DNA of 64,000 nucleotides from Arthrobacter sp. PsM3 (GTDB taxonomy: Bacteria > Actinomycetota > Actinomycetes > Actinomycetales > Micrococcaceae): the NCBI RefSeq assembly GCF_030433895.1, contig NZ_JARUXE010000006.1:62001-126000 (forward strand). Direction: 5' to 3'. The notes under the pieces are model-generated. The model was given only the letters and a program-made list of their open reading frames with translations. It was not told where the DNA came from and did no database searches. A program made the translations under genes and the position numbers. Shown here piece after piece: positions 50,341 to 59,383 of the stretch. Positions within the stretch are counted from its first letter, which is position 1. Each line of letters starts with the position of its first letter.

Positions 50341-51024
50341 ATGAAACCCGGATCCCCGATTAGCGGCAGTTCCCGGCCGAGCCGGCGCAGTCGGCTGCGA
50401 CTGGCGGTTATGCTCCTCGCCGGGTTGCTGGCGGCCACGGCGACCGGCCTGTCAGGACACTGGGTAGAGGCTCCCGCTGTCGGCTGGGGCACAGCCTCGT
50501 TGACCTATGTCGTCTGGGTCTGGCTGGTGATCGGCAGGTTGGATCCGACCGAGACCCGGGCGCATGCGACCGCGGAAGATCCAGCACGCGGCATCACCGA
50601 CCTGCTGATTCTGGCGGCCAACGTCGCCAGTCTCGGCGCGGTGGCCGTCGTCGTCGTTGCTTCCCACGCCAACGACGGCGGGTCCCGCTTCGGCGGCGGG
50701 CTCCTGGCGCTGGCATCGGTAGCCCTGTCCTGGCTGCTGGTGCAGACGCTGTTCACGCTGCGATACGCAGAGCTCTACTACAGCACAGGGGGGAAGGCCG
50801 GCGCGGCAGTGGGCGGCATCGACTTCAACCAGGAACGCCCGCCGCAGTACACCGACTTCGCCTACCTCGCCACCAGCCTCGGCATGACCTACCAGGTCTC
50901 CGACACCGCCCTGCAGAACCACGGCGTCCGGGCCGAAGCGCTCAAACACAGCCTGCTGTCCTACCTCTTTGGCACCGTCATCCTGGCCACGACAATCAGC
51001 CTCGTGGTCAGCCTGGCCTTCTGA
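50341..51024 (+). CDS. DUF1345 family membrane protein
   Basis: 227 residues with about five membrane helices and the DUF1345 motif LLVQTLFTLRYAELYYS near the middle, followed by IDFNQERPPQYTDFAYLATSLGMTYQVSDT, the family signature. Function unknown. The ATG lacks a spaced ribosome-binding site. Convergent with the M18 aminopeptidase (4-nt gap). Confidence 0.85.
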   Translation: MKPGSPISGSSRPSRRSRLRLAVMLLAGLLAATATGLSGHWVEAPAVGWGTASLTYVVWVWLVIGRLDPTETRAHATAEDPARGITDLLILAANVASLGAVAVVVVASHANDGGSRFGGGLLALASVALSWLLVQTLFTLRYAELYYSTGGKAGAAVGGIDFNQERPPQYTDFAYLATSLGMTYQVSDTALQNHGVRAEALKHSLLSYLFGTVILATTISLVVSLAF

Positions 51025-51028
51025 GGGC

Positions 51029-52339
51029 TTATGCCGCGGTCCGGAAGAACAGCTTCGTCACACTCGCGAGCCGGTAGGGGTCCTCCACGCCGCAGAGTTC
51101 CCGGGCCGAGTGCATCGAGAGCAGGGGCACGCCGACGTCGACCGTCCTGATGCCGAGGCGGGTGGCGGTCAGCGGGCCGATCGTGGAGCCGCACGGCATC
51201 ACGTTGTTGGAGACGAATTCCTGGTACGGGATACCCGCGTCCGCGCACAGCCGGGCCCAGAGGGCGGCGCCGGTGGCGTCCGTGGCGTAGCGCTGGTTGG
51301 CGTTGATCTTCAGCAGCGGGCCGCCGTTCAGGGCCGGCCGGTTGGCCGGATCGTGCCGTTCGGCATAGTTGGGGTGGACGGCATGCCCGGCGTCGGCGGA
51401 CACACAGAACGACGCCGCAAACGCCTGCCGCCGCTGGCTCGCCGATGCTCCCAGTCCGTCGGATATGCGTACCAGCACGTCTTCGAGGAGGGGCCCGCTC
51501 GCGCCGGACCGGGAGGCGGAGCCGATCTCCTCATGGTCGAATGCGGCCAGCACGGCAATGTGAGCGCCGGCCGGCAGCGGCGCGGCGGCGTGGGCGATGA
51601 GCGCGGTGAGCCCGGCGTGGGTCGCCGACAGGTTGTCCAGCCGGCCGGACGCAAAGAACTCGCCCCTCGCGCCGAACACGGCCGGGGCCTGGGTGTCCGC
51701 GATGACGACGTCGTAGCCGCCAATCAGGGCAGCGTCCACGTCCGCGCCCGGAACCCGGTCCGCCAACAGGCCGAGCAGGTCTTCTCCGGCCGGGTCGCCG
51801 AGGCCGTAGACGGGGTTCATGTGCTGCTGCTTGTCCAGGGCCAGCCCCTCGTTCACGGCGCGGTCCAAGTGGATGGCCAGCTGCGGGAAACGCAGCAGCG
51901 GCCCGGTGGCCGTGAGGTGCTGGGTGCCGTCCCGCATCACCAGGCGGCCGGCGAGCTGCAGTTCGCGGTCCAGCCAGGAGTTGAGCAACGGGCCGCCATA
52001 GACCTCCACGCCGGCCTGCAGCCAGCCGAATTTTCCGGTGGTGGGTTTGGGCTTGAGCTTGAAGGAGGGCGAATCGGTGTGGGCGCCGAGGATGTTGAAT
52101 CCGGTGGTCGGACCGGCCGTCTCCGGCGTGACCCAGGCGATGACCGCGCCGTCCCGGACCACGTAGAAGTTTCCAGCGCCGGCGGCCGCGTCCCAGGCCC
52201 GCAGTTCGTCGAGGGCGGTGAATCCTGCCTGGTCCAGCCGGCGGGCGGCCTCGTGGACGGCGTGGAAGCTCGACGGCGACGCGGTGACGTACGCGCCGAG
52301 GTCCTGGATGTGGGCTGCGGCGCTGGACTCTGAAGGCAT
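51029..52339 (-). CDS. M18 family aminopeptidase
   Basis: 436-residue cytoplasmic zinc aminopeptidase removing N-terminal, preferably acidic, residues. Metal ligands are visible in GAHTDSPSF (His), ASGRLDNLSAT (Asp), FDHEEIGS (Glu pair) and the terminal PLLSMHSARE (His). The length fits the PepC/ApeB group. The ATG at 52339 begins the fold directly; upstream TAGACT with 7 nt spacing may give a near-leaderless mRNA. Confidence 0.93.
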   Translation of the reverse strand: MPSESSAAAHIQDLGAYVTASPSSFHAVHEAARRLDQAGFTALDELRAWDAAAGAGNFYVVRDGAVIAWVTPETAGPTTGFNILGAHTDSPSFKLKPKPTTGKFGWLQAGVEVYGGPLLNSWLDRELQLAGRLVMRDGTQHLTATGPLLRFPQLAIHLDRAVNEGLALDKQQHMNPVYGLGDPAGEDLLGLLADRVPGADVDAALIGGYDVVIADTQAPAVFGARGEFFASGRLDNLSATHAGLTALIAHAAAPLPAGAHIAVLAAFDHEEIGSASRSGASGPLLEDVLVRISDGLGASASQRRQAFAASFCVSADAGHAVHPNYAERHDPANRPALNGGPLLKINANQRYATDATGAALWARLCADAGIPYQEFVSNNVMPCGSTIGPLTATRLGIRTVDVGVPLLSMHSARELCGVEDPYRLASVTKLFFRTAA

Positions 52340-52377
52340 GGCTCCGAGTCTAGCGCCGTGGCGCGGGCGGAGGGCCC

Positions 52378-53283
52378 CTACACGGTGACGTTGAGTCCGG
52401 CCGTGTATCCGCCGGACACCGCCCCCGACATCGTGGCCAGCTGGTAGACGCCGCCGTCGTTGCCGAAGACATTGTCCGACTTCAGCGTGGTCCCGGGGAA
52501 GTTCCGGGCGCTGGATTCGTAGCCGGACGAGGCATAGACCTCGTTGCAGGCGGCGTCGGTCAGCGCGATCTGGGACACCGCGAGGACCTGCCCGGCCGCC
52601 GTCGCGTTGTTCATGGAATCGAAGACTTCGAAGTGGATGTGTGGCCAGCGGCCGCTGTACGCGCCGGGGAAGATGGTCTGGAAGGTGACCTGGCCGTTGG
52701 CGTCGGCCTCCTGGACGCCGCGGAGGTAGTTCTCGTTCTTCAGTCCGGCGTCGTACATGGAGTACTTTCCGTCCTTGTCGCAGTGCCAGGCGTAGACGGC
52801 GGCCCCGGCCAGGGGCGTACAGCCATTGGCGTTGTCGAGCAGGGTCAGCGTGACGGTAAGCGGCACACCGCCGGCCTTGGCACTGGAGGTCCCGAAGCTG
52901 GAGGTGATGTCCTGCCGGACCACGCCCGATGCGGCCAGTACGTTGGGGCCGTTGGAGCCGTCGCCGGGGTAGGGTCCCGCCGTTTCCTGGGGTATTTCGA
53001 CACCGCACTCGGCGATGGCCCGCGTCAGTGTGGGCGAGACGGAGGGGGTGCTGCTGGCGGCCGCAGTTCCGGAGGATGCCGGCGTCAACGCCGTCGCAGC
53101 GGCCGTGGCGGACGCGCCTCCTGTGGCGGAGCCGCCCGGGCTGCAGGCTGCCAGGGCGGCGGCCGTGCCGGCGCCGAGGAACATGCCCAGCGAGCGGCGG
53201 CTCAGCAGGGTGGAGAGGTCGAATTCGAGGCCGCGGTCGTGATTGGGGTGCGGCTCGTGCGGTAGCTGCGGAGTAGTGGTCAT
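52378..53283 (-). CDS. Secreted intradiol-dioxygenase-like lipoprotein
   Basis: 301 residues. A twin-arginine-like start (SRRSLGMFLGAG) runs into the lipobox AALAAC near residue 47, then a Ser/Thr/Ala-rich linker to about 85. The mature domain is an intradiol ring-cleavage dioxygenase fold: candidate iron ligands are Tyr in KYSMYD, Tyr in GAYSGRW and both His in WPHIHF. ETAGPYPGDG matches the family's N-terminal strand. Extracellular location separates it from the cytoplasmic PcaHG; the substrate is unknown. Confidence 0.83.
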   Translation of the reverse strand: MTTTPQLPHEPHPNHDRGLEFDLSTLLSRRSLGMFLGAGTAAALAACSPGGSATGGASATAAATALTPASSGTAAASSTPSVSPTLTRAIAECGVEIPQETAGPYPGDGSNGPNVLAASGVVRQDITSSFGTSSAKAGGVPLTVTLTLLDNANGCTPLAGAAVYAWHCDKDGKYSMYDAGLKNENYLRGVQEADANGQVTFQTIFPGAYSGRWPHIHFEVFDSMNNATAAGQVLAVSQIALTDAACNEVYASSGYESSARNFPGTTLKSDNVFGNDGGVYQLATMSGAVSGGYTAGLNVTV

Positions 53284-53385
53284 GCGTCCATGGAACCCCG
53301 CGGTGCTATGCCCCCACTAGGCCCTTGCTGTGTGGCCGCTGTGGTCTGCGCGGGAACGGCCGGGGCGGGGGCTGGCCGGGGCGGG

Positions 53386-53515
53386 GGACATGCCCTCCGC
53401 GTGCGCCCAAGTCCGGACATGTCCCCTCTGCCCCGCGGGACATGCCCTCCCTGGCGGCGGCGGGTGGACATAATACCCATATGTCCAATGCCACGCATCA
53501 GGACTGGGCATGTCC
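53386..53515. repeat. Array of GGACATGYCC elements
   Basis: GGACATGCCC (53386-53395), GGACATGTCC (53415-53424), GGACATGCCC (53438-53447), GGACATA-7 nt-TATGTCC (53466-53486) and GGGCATGTCC (53506-53515, inverted). Five related sites in 130 bp, in the gene-free spacer upstream of the dioxygenase-like lipoprotein. Possibly a multi-operator control region. Confidence 0.6.
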
Positions 53516-53549
53516 CGCGGTGCCGACGAAAGCGCAGGCCCTCCGTGAG

Positions 53550-55007
53550 CTACGACGCCGGGCCGGCACCCACGGTGACGTCTTGAGCCGGCGCCACCGT
53601 CTCGGCGGGCACGGTCTCGGCGGGCGCTGTCTCGGCGGTCTCAGCGGCAGGTGTCTTCCCGCCATTCTTGCGGTAGCGCCAAAGGCCGATACCGACCACG
53701 ACGGCGGCCAGGGCCAGGGAGAGCAGCAGCGATTCGCGGGTGGTATCCAGGATGACCATGCCGACCAGCAGCGCCACGATACTGATGATGGCCACCCAGG
53801 TCAGGTAGGGGAAGAGCCACATCTTCAGCTGGAGGTCCTTGGCCGCCGCACCCATCCGGCGGCGCAGGATCAGCTGCGAGCCGGCGATCACGAGCCAGAC
53901 GAACAGGGCGATGGCCCCTGAGGTGTTGACCAGGAACAGGAACACGGTGTCCGGGGCGATGTAGTTCAGTCCCACGGTGACGAAGCCCACCACGGTGGAG
54001 GCCAGGACGGCGGCCGCGGGAACACCGCGCTTGGAGATCCGCATCCAGGACCGCGGCGCGTCGCCGCGGCGGGAGAGCGAGAACAGCATCCGGCTCGCGG
54101 TGTACAGGCCGGAGTTGAGGCAGGACAGCACGGAGGTCAGCACGACGATGTCCATGATGGTGCCGGCCCCGGGGATGCCGAACAGTTCGATGACGGCAAC
54201 ATACGGGCTCTTGGCCACGGAGGCGGAGTTCCAGGGCAGCAGGGTGACCACGACCGCAATGGAGCCGATGTAGAAGACGAGGATGCGCCAGACGGTGGAC
54301 TTCACGGCCTTCTTGACCGCATCGACCGGGTTTTCGGATTCCCCGGCGGCGATGGTGGCGATTTCAGCACCAAAGAAGGAGAACACGACCACGAGGATGC
54401 CCGCCAGCACGGCGCCCGGCCCGTTGGGCATAAAGCCGCCGTTTTCGAGCAGGTTGCTCACTCCGGGGGCCGGAACGCCCGGGATGAGGCCCAGGATGGC
54501 CGCGACGCCGAAAAGCAGGAACAGCGCGATTGCCGCGACCTTGATGGAGGCGAACCAGAATTCGAACTCACCGAAGGACTTCACCGAGCCCAGGTTGGTC
54601 AGCGTCAGGAGCACCATGAGCAGCAGCGCCCAGACCCACTGGTCGATGCCGGGCACCCAGCGGTGCATGATCGCCGCGCCCGCCGTCGCCTCGATGCCCA
54701 GCACAATGATCCAGAACCAGGCATAAAGCCAGCCGATGCTGAACCCCGCCCAGCGGCCCAGGGCCTTGTCAGCGTAGGTCGAGAACGAGCCGGTTTCGGG
54801 GTTCGCCGCGGCCATCTCGCCAAGCATCCGCATGACCAGGATAACGACGAGTCCCGCCGCAGCGTAGGCGACCAGGATGCCCGGGCCCGCCTGCTGGATC
54901 GCGGCGCCGGAGCCGACAAACAGGCCGGCACCAATCACCCCCGCGATGGCGATCATGGACAGATGCCTGGGTTTCAGGGACTTGGAGAGCTGCTGGTCAG
55001 CCTGCAT
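53550..55007 (-). CDS. Amino-acid permease (APC superfamily)
   Basis: 485-residue transporter with 12 predicted helices. HLSMIAIAGVIGAGLFVGSGAAIQQAGPG is the APC helix-1 signature, as in GABA/aromatic amino-acid permeases, and FFGAEIATIAAGESENPVDAV is the conserved helix-6 region. A C-terminal tail has repeated Ala-Glu-Thr units. AAGGA lies 9 nt before the ATG at 55007, ruling out the longer frame. Substrate unknown. Confidence 0.9.
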   Translation of the reverse strand: MQADQQLSKSLKPRHLSMIAIAGVIGAGLFVGSGAAIQQAGPGILVAYAAAGLVVILVMRMLGEMAAANPETGSFSTYADKALGRWAGFSIGWLYAWFWIIVLGIEATAGAAIMHRWVPGIDQWVWALLLMVLLTLTNLGSVKSFGEFEFWFASIKVAAIALFLLFGVAAILGLIPGVPAPGVSNLLENGGFMPNGPGAVLAGILVVVFSFFGAEIATIAAGESENPVDAVKKAVKSTVWRILVFYIGSIAVVVTLLPWNSASVAKSPYVAVIELFGIPGAGTIMDIVVLTSVLSCLNSGLYTASRMLFSLSRRGDAPRSWMRISKRGVPAAAVLASTVVGFVTVGLNYIAPDTVFLFLVNTSGAIALFVWLVIAGSQLILRRRMGAAAKDLQLKMWLFPYLTWVAIISIVALLVGMVILDTTRESLLLSLALAAVVVGIGLWRYRKNGGKTPAAETAETAPAETVPAETVAPAQDVTVGAGPAS

Positions 55008-55262
55008 GAAGCGCCGTCCTTCGTGGATTGTTTGGATCCGCGGTGGATCGTGAAAACTTGTGTGGCGGACCACATTGACGTCTCACAGTAGACCCGGCAG
55101 GGAAGCGTCCGTTCTGTGCAATCCCACAAATGACGGGCCGGCATTGCGGGCACAGGTCCAGGAAATGGGCGCAGGAGGCAAAGGATGTTGCCTCACAGGC
55201 AATTCCGAAATGTGCCTGAAACCACTGCTTCAGGCTCCCGCGGAGCGGGCCGCCCCTTTGAC

Positions 55263-56060
55263 TCAGTAGTCCGGGTTGCTCGGCACCACCAGGCCGGTCT
55301 CGTAGGCGTAGACCACCGCCTGGACCCGGTCACGCAGGTGGAGCTTGCTGAGGATCCGCCTCACGTGCGTCTTGACGGTGGCTTCGGAAAGGAAGTACCG
55401 GTGCGCAATCTCGGCGTTCGAGAGCCCCTCGGCCATCGCCCCGAGCATCTCGGCCTCGCGCGCGGTGAGGTCCTCCAGCAGCGGATCCTTGGCCGGCCTG
55501 GCCCCGGCGGGGGATCCCGGTCCGGCGGCGTCCCCGGACCCGGAAGGCGCCCACGCCCCGGGCATGCCCCCGGCCCCGCCCGTGCCGGCCCCGTTGCCGG
55601 CCCCGTTGCCGCGGACATACTCTTCCAGCAGCCGCCGGGTGACCCGCGGCGCCACCACTGCGTCCCCGCTCGCCACCACGCGGACGGCGCTGATCAGTTC
55701 GGCCGGCGCCACGTCCTTGAGCAGGAAGGCCGAGGCCCCGGCCTGGAGTCCGGCGAAGGCGTATTCATCCAGGTCGAAGGTGGTGAGGATGATGACCTTG
55801 GCGTGGGCGCCGGATGCGGTGATCGCCCGGGTGGCCTCGATCCCGTCCAGCACCGGCATCCGCACGTCCATCAGCACGACGTCGGGGGCGAGGTCCCGGA
55901 CCTGGCCCACGGCTTCGCCACCGTCGGAGGCCTCGCCCACAACGCTCAGGTCATCCTCTCCTTCCAGGATCAGGCGGAAGCCCATCCTCAGGAGCGGCTG
56001 GTCGTCCGCCAGCAGGATGCGGATCGGTCCGGTCCCGGTCATCGGTTCCCCTTCACTCAT
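55263..56060 (-). CDS. LuxR/NarL-type response regulator
   Basis: 265 residues: a receiver domain with phospho-acceptor Asp 65 (LMDVRMP), acid pocket ADD near residue 19 and Lys in LLKDVAP, then an unusual Gly/Ala/Pro-rich linker of about 50 residues, then a LuxR helix-turn-helix (LTAREAEMLGAMAEGLSNAEIA...TVKTHVRRILSKL). Six nt after the histidine-kinase stop, so it is the partner of that kinase. An ATG 18 nt downstream is an alternative start. Confidence 0.92.
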   Translation of the reverse strand: MSEGEPMTGTGPIRILLADDQPLLRMGFRLILEGEDDLSVVGEASDGGEAVGQVRDLAPDVVLMDVRMPVLDGIEATRAITASGAHAKVIILTTFDLDEYAFAGLQAGASAFLLKDVAPAELISAVRVVASGDAVVAPRVTRRLLEEYVRGNGAGNGAGTGGAGGMPGAWAPSGSGDAAGPGSPAGARPAKDPLLEDLTAREAEMLGAMAEGLSNAEIAHRYFLSEATVKTHVRRILSKLHLRDRVQAVVYAYETGLVVPSNPDY

Positions 56061-56066
56061 GTGCCC

Positions 56067-57383
56067 TCACTTCCCGTTGTCGCCGTTCCAGTGCAACACG
56101 GCGTGCACTCGCCAGCCGTGCTCGGCGCTGCGTCCCGCCTCGACGGCGCCCGCGTAGATGCGGGCCCGCTCCAGCATTCCGGCGAGGCCCTGGCCGGTGC
56201 CGACGGACCCCGAATCCCGTGCCCATTCCGCTGCCGCGCCGTCCGAACCTACTGAGCCCTTGCCGTCGTCGACGACGTCGATGGTGACCGTGGATCCGTC
56301 CCGGACAACCGCCACGTCCACCCGCCCCAGGGAACGGCCGTAACGCAATACGTTCGTGAGTGACTCCTGCACGATCCTGTACACCGTCAACTGGAACGCC
56401 GCGTCCTCCGGCAGCGACGGTCCGGTGTGCGAATAGTGCAGCGGGAGGCCCGCGGTGCGGAAACCTTCCAGGAGTTTGCCCAGGTTGTCCCCTGCCACGA
56501 GCGGCTCACGCGGAGCCTGCCCGGGAGACGCGTCGTCGCGCAGCACCCCGAGGACGCGGCGCATATCCGCCAGGGCGGTGCGGCCGGTGCGGGAGAGTTC
56601 GCCGAGCACTTCCGCCGCCCGCGCCGGGTCCTTCTTGAGCACGACGGCGGCCCCGTCCGAAAGGCTGATCATCACCGTGAGGGAATGCGCCACGACGTCG
56701 TGCATCTCGCGGGCGATTCGGTTCCGTTCCGTGACTGACGCGAGCCGCCCTGCCCTCGCTGCCCAGGCTGCAATCTCGTGCTCGTGCGCGCGCCGCTGCC
56801 GGACCGAGACGCCGATTCCGGTGGCGATGACATTGGAGAGGGCAATGCTGACGCAGGCCGCGATGCTGCTGATCAGCTGGAAGTTCTCCGGGGTGTTCAT
56901 ACCCATGTCCGGCAGCCGCCCGTCCAGCGGGCCGACGGCCAGCCGGACGTACAGCAACACCAGCGGCGCTGTGGCCGCCGCGAGGCATCCCAGGGCGAAA
57001 CGCCGGCTGCGCGCCACCGCCACCGCGTAGAGCGCAAACCACAGCCCGGCGGAGATGTTGGAGCCCCAGGGGTGCAGCAGGGTCACGCCGGCTTCCAGCG
57101 CAGCAACCACGGCTACCACGGGTACCGGATGGCTCCGCCGGAACGACAGCGCCGCCGCGGCTGCAGCCAGCAGCACGGCCGCCGGCCAGACGCCGTCGTG
57201 CACTGATTCCACGGCTGTGGGGATGACCAGGAACAGGTAGCAGGCCACCACAACGGCATCCATGGCCCGCGGACGCTGGAACAGGTAGCGCCGGATTCTG
57301 CCCCGCCGCCGGGCGGTGATTTCAGCAAAGGACGCGTCAGCCTGGCTGGCTGGCGCGTCCTTCACAGCAACTGCATCGATCAT
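56067..57383 (-). CDS. Sensor histidine kinase (HisKA_3 family)
   Basis: 438 residues with about five membrane helices in the first 195, then a dimerisation/phosphoacceptor helix with His 228 in REMHDVVAHSL and a HATPase domain (VYRIVQESLTNVLRYG, DDGKG, GLAGMLERA). No large extracellular domain, so it may sense the membrane itself, like LiaS/DesK-type kinases. It lies downstream of an ABC exporter but has its own TAGGCT-6 nt-ATG promoter-like element. Confidence 0.92.
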   Translation of the reverse strand: MIDAVAVKDAPASQADASFAEITARRRGRIRRYLFQRPRAMDAVVVACYLFLVIPTAVESVHDGVWPAAVLLAAAAAALSFRRSHPVPVVAVVAALEAGVTLLHPWGSNISAGLWFALYAVAVARSRRFALGCLAAATAPLVLLYVRLAVGPLDGRLPDMGMNTPENFQLISSIAACVSIALSNVIATGIGVSVRQRRAHEHEIAAWAARAGRLASVTERNRIAREMHDVVAHSLTVMISLSDGAAVVLKKDPARAAEVLGELSRTGRTALADMRRVLGVLRDDASPGQAPREPLVAGDNLGKLLEGFRTAGLPLHYSHTGPSLPEDAAFQLTVYRIVQESLTNVLRYGRSLGRVDVAVVRDGSTVTIDVVDDGKGSVGSDGAAAEWARDSGSVGTGQGLAGMLERARIYAGAVEAGRSAEHGWRVHAVLHWNGDNGK

Positions 57384-57389
57384 GCTCTG

Positions 57390-57395
57390 AGCCTA
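57390..57395 (-). promoter_or_regulatory. Candidate -10 element TAGGCT, leaderless histidine-kinase gene
   Basis: Minus-strand TAGGCT, then cagagc, then ATG at 57383. It would express the two-component pair separately from the ABC genes. Confidence 0.5.
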
Positions 57396-57413
57396 GACGG
57401 TGAGTCCGCGGGC

Positions 57414-58304
57414 CTAGACGTCCCGCTTTTTCAGCAGCACGGCGGCCAGGACCACCGGGATAACTACCCAGGCGCCCAGCACCAGGGCGGCCTGCCAGGC
57501 TTCCAGGGTGTCCGGGACGTGCTGCACAGCTGTCATCGGGTCGACCGTGTTGCCGGGCAGGTACTTGCGGGCCTGGACGAAGAAATCGCCCGGAATCAGC
57601 TGGAAGGCGATCGGTGCCACGAAGAACAGCCCGACCAGGCTCATGATGCCGCCGGCTGAGTTGCGGATGAGCGAGCCCAGGGCCATGCCGATCGCGGCAA
57701 CGGCCGCGACGTAGAGGCTGTTGACGAGCAGCATCTTGACCGACTGCGAGCTGGAGAGGTCCAGCTTGAGGCCGTAGTTGTCCAGGATCGGCAGCGACAC
57801 CAGGCCGGCCAGAAATACGGAGGCTGCGGTGAGGACGAACGCCGTCACCATGACCACGAGCAGTTTGGCGGCGAACGCCGGGATCCGCTTCGGGACGGCC
57901 GCGAAGGTGGAGCGGGCCATGCCCGTGGTGAACTCGGAACTCATCAGCAGCACACCAAGGGAGCCTAGGATCAACTGGGCGAACGCGATGCCGGAGGTGG
58001 GAACGCCGACGGCGAGGTCCCCGCCCTGGGCGGCGAAGGCAGCGGCCGCCTGCGGATCTCTGGACGCCGCCTCGGAGAACTGTCCCGTTCCCCAGGCGGA
58101 GAGGGCGCCGAAGCCCACGACGACGAGGACGGTGCAGCCGAGCAGGATCAGGGTGGACAGGAGGGTGCGGAACTTGATGAATTCCGAATTCAGCACGCGC
58201 AGGAAGCTGGGCCCCGGGCCGGTGCTGGTTCCCGGCAACGTGCCGGCGGTGTGGCCGGCGGCGTGCGTGCCGCGGCGGGAGGGATCAAGGGTGGTGGAGC
58301 TCAT
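57414..58304 (-). CDS. ABC exporter permease subunit
   Basis: 296 residues with six predicted helices of the ABC-2 exporter type: an N-terminal soluble stretch ending in VLNSEFIKFRTLLSTLILLGCTVLVVV (coupling helix and TM1), then helices to the C-terminal VLGAWVVIPVVLAAVLLKKRDV. Three nt after the ATPase gene. With that ATPase it forms an exporter; lipid, peptide or antibiotic are typical substrates. Confidence 0.85.
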   Translation of the reverse strand: MSSTTLDPSRRGTHAAGHTAGTLPGTSTGPGPSFLRVLNSEFIKFRTLLSTLILLGCTVLVVVGFGALSAWGTGQFSEAASRDPQAAAAFAAQGGDLAVGVPTSGIAFAQLILGSLGVLLMSSEFTTGMARSTFAAVPKRIPAFAAKLLVVMVTAFVLTAASVFLAGLVSLPILDNYGLKLDLSSSQSVKMLLVNSLYVAAVAAIGMALGSLIRNSAGGIMSLVGLFFVAPIAFQLIPGDFFVQARKYLPGNTVDPMTAVQHVPDTLEAWQAALVLGAWVVIPVVLAAVLLKKRDV

Positions 58305-58307
58305 GGC

Positions 58308-59252
58308 TTAGTTGCCTCCGGACTGGACGGGGGCGGCGGCGCCCGTGGCGATCAGCGAGTGGTATTCGACCTCATCCTTGGTCAGTTCCATGTAGGCCTC
58401 CTCAAGGCTGGCCTGAAGCGGGGTGAGTTCGTAGATCATGACGTGGCCGTCCAGGGCTGCGCGGGCAATCCGGCGCGGGTCCAGGCCCGTGACCTCGAGC
58501 AGTTCATTGTCCTGCAGTTCCACGGAGACGCCGTCGCCGGCGAGCAGGTGCATCAGCTGGTCCGGCTGGTCGGTGCGGACGCGGGTGCGGATCCGGCCCT
58601 TGCCGTTGATGATGTCCTGGATCGGCGCGTCGGCGATGATCCTGCCGCGGCCGATCACGATCAGGTGGTCCGCGGTGACGGCCATTTCGCTCATCAGGTG
58701 GCTGGAGAGGAACACGGTGCGGCCCTCGGACGCCAGATGCCTGACGAGATTGCGGACCCAGACAACACCCTCGGGATCCAGGCCGTTGACCGGCTCGTCC
58801 AGGATGACGGTCTGCGGGTCGCCCAGGAGCGCGGCGGCGATGCCGAGCCGCTGTCCCATGCCGAGCGAGAAGCCGCCGACCTTCTTTTTGGCCACATCGG
58901 CCAGGCCCGTCATTTCGATGACTTCGTGCACGCGTCGCTTGGGAATGCTGTGGGTGGCGGCCATTGCCAGGAGGTGGTTGTAGGCCGAGCGGCTCGTGTG
59001 GACTGCCTTGGCGTCGAGCAGCGCGCCGACGTCGCGCAGCGGGGCGGCGTGCTGGGCGAACGGGGTGCCGTTGACGGTGACGGTGCCCGACGTCGGCCGG
59101 TCCAGCCCCATGATCATGCGCATGGTGGTGGACTTGCCGGCTCCGTTCGGGCCCAGGAAGCCGGTGACCCGGCCGGCTTCGACGGTGAAGTTGACCCCGG
59201 CGACGGCGGTCTTGTCGCCGTAGACTTTGGTCAGGCCTCGTGCTTCGATCAT
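58308..59252 (-). CDS. ABC exporter ATP-binding subunit
   Basis: 314 residues. Walker A GPNGAGKST, Q-loop near DVGALLD, signature SLGMGQRLGIAAALLGDP (with the Gly-Met-Gly-Gln form usual in antibiotic/bacitracin-type exporters), Walker B VILDEPVNGLDPEG and H-loop SSHLMSEM. AAAGGA 8 nt before the ATG. First gene of the ABC-kinase-regulator block. The arrangement recalls LnrLMN/LnrJK or BceAB-type detoxification modules; the drug is unknown. Confidence 0.92.
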   Translation of the reverse strand: MIEARGLTKVYGDKTAVAGVNFTVEAGRVTGFLGPNGAGKSTTMRMIMGLDRPTSGTVTVNGTPFAQHAAPLRDVGALLDAKAVHTSRSAYNHLLAMAATHSIPKRRVHEVIEMTGLADVAKKKVGGFSLGMGQRLGIAAALLGDPQTVILDEPVNGLDPEGVVWVRNLVRHLASEGRTVFLSSHLMSEMAVTADHLIVIGRGRIIADAPIQDIINGKGRIRTRVRTDQPDQLMHLLAGDGVSVELQDNELLEVTGLDPRRIARAALDGHVMIYELTPLQASLEEAYMELTKDEVEYHSLIATGAAAPVQSGGN

Positions 59253-59327
59253 GGAAGCGTTCCTTTAGCTAGCGGTGGGTTGGCGTACACACCACGCTAC
59301 CGAGCCGGAGACCTAAATTCGCCGGTC

Positions 59328-59355
59328 TCAGGGATGATTCAGGGTCGGTTCAGGG
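59328..59355. promoter_or_regulatory. Three TCAGGG repeats at 11-bp spacing upstream of the ABC operon
   Basis: TCAGGG begins at 59328, 59339 and 59350, exactly one helical turn apart, about 75-100 nt before the ABC ATPase start. Phased direct repeats suit a response regulator, most simply the one encoded in this block. GAGACC/GGTCTC arms lie beside them. Confidence 0.45.
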
Positions 59356-59383
59356 TAGTCCGGGAGGATGACGGGGCGGGCTG

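Noticed and set aside
50969..52333. Long open frame (454 codons) antisense to the M18 aminopeptidase
   Set aside because: The minus-strand frame encodes all M18 metal ligands; the antisense product is a Gly/Arg/Val-rich sequence with no domain, as expected from high G+C mirror frames.
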